Assembly (NCBI RefSeq): GCF_000614125.1
Contig: NZ_BAKJ01000001.1
Span: 62,001-126,000, forward strand
Source: Bacteroides rodentium JCM 16496
GTDB taxonomy: Bacteria; Bacteroidota; Bacteroidia; Bacteroidales; Bacteroidaceae
Length of the DNA stretch: 64,000 nucleotides
Reading direction: 5' to 3'
How positions within the stretch are numbered: the stretch's first letter is position 1; every line of letters begins with the position of its first letter. Shown here piece after piece: positions 60,995-64,000 of this stretch. Made by a program: the position numbers and the translations under genes. The notes beneath the pieces were generated by a model. That model saw nothing but the letters and a program-made list of their open reading frames with translations. It did not search any database and was not told the origin of the DNA.

Positions 60995-62617
60995 TTATAT
61001 GTTTTGCAGGTAGTCGGTAAGGTCTTCTTCGGAAGAAAGGTTGAGGGATTTACGCAGGCGGTACCGGTTCATGTTGATGGTCTTGGGCATGGTACCGGTC
61101 AACATGGATATTTCTTTGGTAGACAAATTTACCCTTAGCAAAGTGGCAAGATACTTTTCGCCTTGTGTTAGCTTGGGGTGAATCGTTACTAGTCTTTGCA
61201 AGAATTCATTGCTTTTATCATCAATGTTTGTCAATAGAGTACTGTTGGTTTTATCTCCACCTTGGCTCTGGCTGATGAAAGCGTTGATTTTCTTCAGATG
61301 GGGAGTAATGGTTTGTGGGTCCATTTTATACCCTTCTTTCACCATTGTACGTATTTTATCCAGCAGTTCATTGCGGCTTTTCAGGAATACGGCGAAGCTG
61401 GTTGCTTCTTGACGGCTGGTAGCCAGGGCATTGTGTACATTTTGAAGTTCCAGCTCTTGCTGATGCATCTTCAGTTCGGCCACTTCTTTTTCGGACAGTT
61501 GCAATTGGTAGCGTGCTTCTATCAGTTGCAAATCTTTTCGGCGTTTATACCATTTATATAGAAAGATACTGAAAGCTATTCCCAGAATGAGTACGCTGCC
61601 CAAAAGCCACAAATTGCGTTTCAGTAGCTCTATCTTGTAGGTTTGTTCCTGCATTTCAGTAGCATATTTTTGGTCTTGGTATCTTTTATAGGAAATTTCC
61701 TGCTCGATGTTGCGTAGCTTGTTGCTGCTTTGCAGTTCCTTGCCCAGGTGGTACCTCTTGTCCAGATACTTATAAGCTTGGGCATAGTCACCTATAGCTG
61801 CATATACCATGGACGAATATTCGTAATTGTCACATATCAGTTCGCGGGCACCGATGTTGTGGGCATATTCATAGGCTTTGCGCAATGCTTCCAAAGCGTT
61901 GGAGTATTGTTTGCCGTAGTAATACTGTTTTCCCATGTTGTTGTAATTTTCGCCAAGAGACCATTGAGCATCCAAGTTCTTGTTGATGGTAATTGCTTCC
62001 TGAATAAACGAAAGCTTTTCTTCTGTGTTACCTCGGTATAGGCAGAGATTGTTCAGATTGGTTGCAATTTCTTTCAGGTTTCGTTGGGCACGGTTGATGG
62101 CCAGCGCACGCTGGAAGAAACGCTCGGCAACGGTAAATTCACTCATGAAGTGGTGCATTACTCCACGTTCGTTATAGCATCCGGCCACAGAGGTGGAATC
62201 GCCGATGGACTTGAAGATGGAGGTTGCTTTGTCGTTCAGTTCAATGGCTTTGTTGTAATCGCCTAGTTTGCTGTATACACGCCCCATCAAGGAGCAGAGT
62301 TGTGCCATTTGTTTTTTGTTGGTGGGATGGATATATTTCTGGGTGTCATAAAGATTCTTGATACTTAGGTCGAAGTTACCCAACAATTGTTCGGCTTGAC
62401 AGTAGAGAATCATGGCTTGTGCGCGGACCTCATTGGGTTCATCTTCGGGAAACAAGGCAGAAGCCTGGGCTGCATAGTAGGAAGCCTGTTTGGGGTTGTT
62501 GTACAGGTATTTCTGTGCTTGGTCAATCAATTTCTGTGCTTGCTGCATGTCTTGGGCTTGCAGTGGGGCAACTGCTGACAGAAGACATACGAGTAGTAGA
62601 CATAAGTTTTTCTTCAT
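60995..62617 (-). CDS. TPR / membrane / HTH regulator beside SusCD
   Basis: A 540-residue protein with a signal peptide (MKKNLCLLLVCLLSAVAPLQ), TPR repeats (about 20-320), one membrane helix (LLGSVLILGIAFSIFLYKWY), a coiled coil (about 370-430) and a C-terminal HTH-like end (LLRVNLSTKEISMLTGTMPK then MNRYRLRKSLNLS). The layout matches membrane-tethered regulators that control SusC/SusD genes. The start at 62617 opens the signal peptide. A TAAATTTG -7 box lies 19 bp upstream. Target genes are inferred from position. Confidence 0.85.
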   Translation of the reverse strand: MKKNLCLLLVCLLSAVAPLQAQDMQQAQKLIDQAQKYLYNNPKQASYYAAQASALFPEDEPNEVRAQAMILYCQAEQLLGNFDLSIKNLYDTQKYIHPTNKKQMAQLCSLMGRVYSKLGDYNKAIELNDKATSIFKSIGDSTSVAGCYNERGVMHHFMSEFTVAERFFQRALAINRAQRNLKEIATNLNNLCLYRGNTEEKLSFIQEAITINKNLDAQWSLGENYNNMGKQYYYGKQYSNALEALRKAYEYAHNIGARELICDNYEYSSMVYAAIGDYAQAYKYLDKRYHLGKELQSSNKLRNIEQEISYKRYQDQKYATEMQEQTYKIELLKRNLWLLGSVLILGIAFSIFLYKWYKRRKDLQLIEARYQLQLSEKEVAELKMHQQELELQNVHNALATSRQEATSFAVFLKSRNELLDKIRTMVKEGYKMDPQTITPHLKKINAFISQSQGGDKTNSTLLTNIDDKSNEFLQRLVTIHPKLTQGEKYLATLLRVNLSTKEISMLTGTMPKTINMNRYRLRKSLNLSSEEDLTDYLQNI

Positions 62618-62635
62618 GGCATCATCTTGTTTCCG

Positions 62636-62643
62636 CAAATTTA
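62636..62643 (-). promoter_or_regulatory. Bacteroides -7 box for the TPR/HTH regulator gene
   Basis: Minus-strand TAAATTTG fits TAnnTTTG, 19 bp upstream of the start. Confidence 0.55.
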
Positions 62644-62684
62644 ATTAATTCTTTTTAGAAGTCCGGTTTCCCTCCAAAAAGATT

Positions 62685-62692
62685 TATCTTTG
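62685..62692 (+). promoter_or_regulatory. Bacteroides -7 box for rnhB
   Basis: TATCTTTG, exact TAnnTTTG, 22 bp upstream of the ATG at 62715. Confidence 0.6.
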
Positions 62693-62714
62693 TGCCTCAA
62701 AGATAGCGATATAT

Positions 62715-63323
62715 ATGTTATTACCTTATTTGAATAAAGATTTGATAGAGGCGGGATGCGATGAGGCCGGTCGCGGCTGTCTGGCCGGTGCGGTCTATGC
62801 CGCTGCCGTTATTCTGCCAACGAACTTTGAGAATGAACTTCTGAATGACTCCAAGCAGCTGACGGAAAAACAACGCTATGCCTTGCGTGAAGTGATTGAG
62901 AAAGAGGCTCTGGCATGGGCGGTGGGCGTCGTCTCTCCCGAAGAAATTGACAAAATCAATATTCTCAATGCCTCCTTTCTTGCCATGCACCGTGCTGTTG
63001 ACCAACTGAATGTCCGTCCGCAACATCTGCTGATAGACGGCAACCGCTTTAAAAAATATCGGGACTTGCCGCATACTACTGTAGTGAAAGGAGACGGGAA
63101 GTACCTTTCCATCGCTGCCGCCTCCATTTTGGCAAAGACCTATCGTGACGACTACATGAACCGTCTTCACGAGGAATATCCGTATTATGACTGGAATCGT
63201 AACAAGGGGTATCCCACCAAGAAACATCGTGCTGCCATTGCCGAGCGGGGTACTACACCCTATCATCGCTTGACGTTCAATCTCTTGGGGGATGGGCAGT
63301 TGTCGCTGAACTTCGGACAATGA
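62715..63323 (+). CDS. rnhB: Ribonuclease HII
   Basis: RNase HII cuts RNA in RNA/DNA hybrids and removes misincorporated ribonucleotides. The 202-residue protein has catalytic acids in [18 protein letters not shown] (Asp-Glu pair near residue 17), [11 protein letters not shown] near 110 and [14 protein letters not shown] near 135, and the KGYPTKKH motif. Complete and monocistronic, convergent with corA. Confidence 0.96.
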   Translation: MLLPYLNKDLIEAGCDEAGRGCLAGAVYAAAVILPTNFENELLNDSKQLTEKQRYALREVIEKEALAWAVGVVSPEEIDKINILNASFLAMHRAVDQLNVRPQHLLIDGNRFKKYRDLPHTTVVKGDGKYLSIAAASILAKTYRDDYMNRLHEEYPYYDWNRNKGYPTKKHRAAIAERGTTPYHRLTFNLLGDGQLSLNFGQ

Positions 63324-63329
63324 TGCTGT

Positions 63330-64000
63330 TTAGAACCACTTAATCCTTCTGAACCATACGAATGTCACTGCTGATAATATTGCCGACAAAAGTATGATGA
63401 AAATAAACGCGTGCGGAAAACTCTCCAGGTGGATGTCCACATTCATGCCGTAGAAACTGGCTATCAACGTGGGAATCATCAGTGTAATGCTGAGGCTGGT
63501 CATGCGTTTCATGATGGCATTCACATTGTTGGAGATGATGGAGGCGAAGGCGTCCATGGTTCCCGTCAGGATATCACTGTAGATGTTCACAGTATTGTAT
63601 GCCTGCTTCAACTCGATGACCACGTCTTCCAGTAATTCCAAATCCAGATAATTGGTGTCCTGAAAGATGTTTTTCAGCCGTCCTATCATCACTTCATTGC
63701 CACGGATGGAAGTGTTGAAGTAGACCAGCGTCTTCTGCAGCTTCATCAGTTGCAGGAGGTCTTCGTTGCGGATGCTTTTCTCCAGCTCTTTTTCGGCGGT
63801 GGCCACGTCGTTGTTTATCTGTTTCAGATACTTCAGGAACCAGACGGCGGAAGAGTAGATGATTCGCAGAATCAAATCCAGTTTATTGTTGACGACTATG
63901 TTCTTCCGGCGGGTGTGCTGGATGAAGTCCGGTATCAGCTCCGTGTGGTGATAGCAGACAGAAACGATGATTCCGTCATTGGTGATAATGCCGATGGGCA
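63330..64000 (-). CDS. corA: CorA-family magnesium transporter, partial (5' end outside window)
   Basis: The C-terminal 223 residues of a CorA-like divalent cation channel are present. A long helical cytoplasmic part is followed by two membrane helices, with the selectivity motif in YGMNVD (GMN) and the short charged C-terminal tail RRIKWF. The open frame runs from the window edge at 64000 through an internal ATG at 63875. The N-terminus is missing. Its stop is 7 bp from the rnhB stop. Confidence 0.93.
   Translation of the reverse strand, partial: PIGIITNDGIIVSVCYHHTELIPDFIQHTRRKNIVVNNKLDLILRIIYSSAVWFLKYLKQINNDVATAEKELEKSIRNEDLLQLMKLQKTLVYFNTSIRGNEVMIGRLKNIFQDTNYLDLELLEDVVIELKQAYNTVNIYSDILTGTMDAFASIISNNVNAIMKRMTSLSITLMIPTLIASFYGMNVDIHLESFPHAFIFIILLSAILSAVTFVWFRRIKWF

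Overview
This window is a chromosomal stretch of a Bacteroides-type bacterium (order Bacteroidales; species not determined). Supporting signs are the SusC/SusD pair, many promoters with the Bacteroides -7 box TAnnTTTG, the long two-part IspG, a DUF3836 and a DUF3244 secreted protein, the Bacteroidales double-glycine leader peptide, and simple intergenic repeats such as TTGACAATTGACAG and TTAGGGAT. No transposase, integrase, rRNA gene or CRISPR array was seen. Two tandem tRNA-Asn genes are present.

Layout. 1-16.1 kb: mostly housekeeping genes (TPR protein, Nudix hydrolase, exonuclease, inositol-phosphatase family, ComF, two tRNA-Asn, PfkB kinase, S41 protease, then a leftward ispG-purE-gcvH-PAP2 group and rpoN). 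16.3-17.7 kb: Xaa-Pro aminopeptidase. 17.8-27.1 kb: a leftward operon that is the most interesting part of the window. It encodes a TPR/HTH membrane regulator, a DUF3244 secreted protein, a 66-residue six-cysteine peptide with a double-glycine leader, a TlpA-type lipoprotein, a degenerate-C39/VKOR/thioredoxin fusion, a C39 peptidase ABC transporter and an HlyD-type adaptor. Together they look like a system that makes, oxidises, cleaves and exports a disulfide-rich peptide. 27.1-40.1 kb: an AAA/PD-(D/E)XK protein, TPR histidine kinase, uridine kinase, Na/Pi cotransporter, rubredoxin, PAS histidine kinase, calcium-type P-ATPase, HAD phosphatase and ribF. 40.4-44.1 kb: small secreted and membrane proteins, including three tandem DUF2975 relatives with an HTH regulator. 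44.3-49.0 kb: sufE, an M28 lipoprotein, an LD-carboxypeptidase and a ptb-buk pair. 49.3-62.6 kb: a probable polysaccharide-utilisation region on the minus strand (GH63-like, GH2, split LysO, SusD, SusC, TPR/HTH regulator). 62.7-64 kb: rnhB and a partial corA.

Two sequence-wide patterns stand out. First, about 24 apparent frameshifts interrupt 20 genes, including core genes such as ispG and purE. Nearly all are repaired by adding one base, usually at a GGCC or GGCT/AGCC site. I read these as sequencing or assembly errors, so the affected genes are annotated as whole CDSs with the break noted. Second, at least four intergenic regions hold an array of five tandem units with an exact 22-bp period. 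Within each unit, 5-bp half-sites are arranged as an inverted pair with 8-bp and 4-bp spacers. The base sequence differs between arrays while the geometry stays the same. Two long hairpins with the same terminal sequence also bracket ptb-buk.
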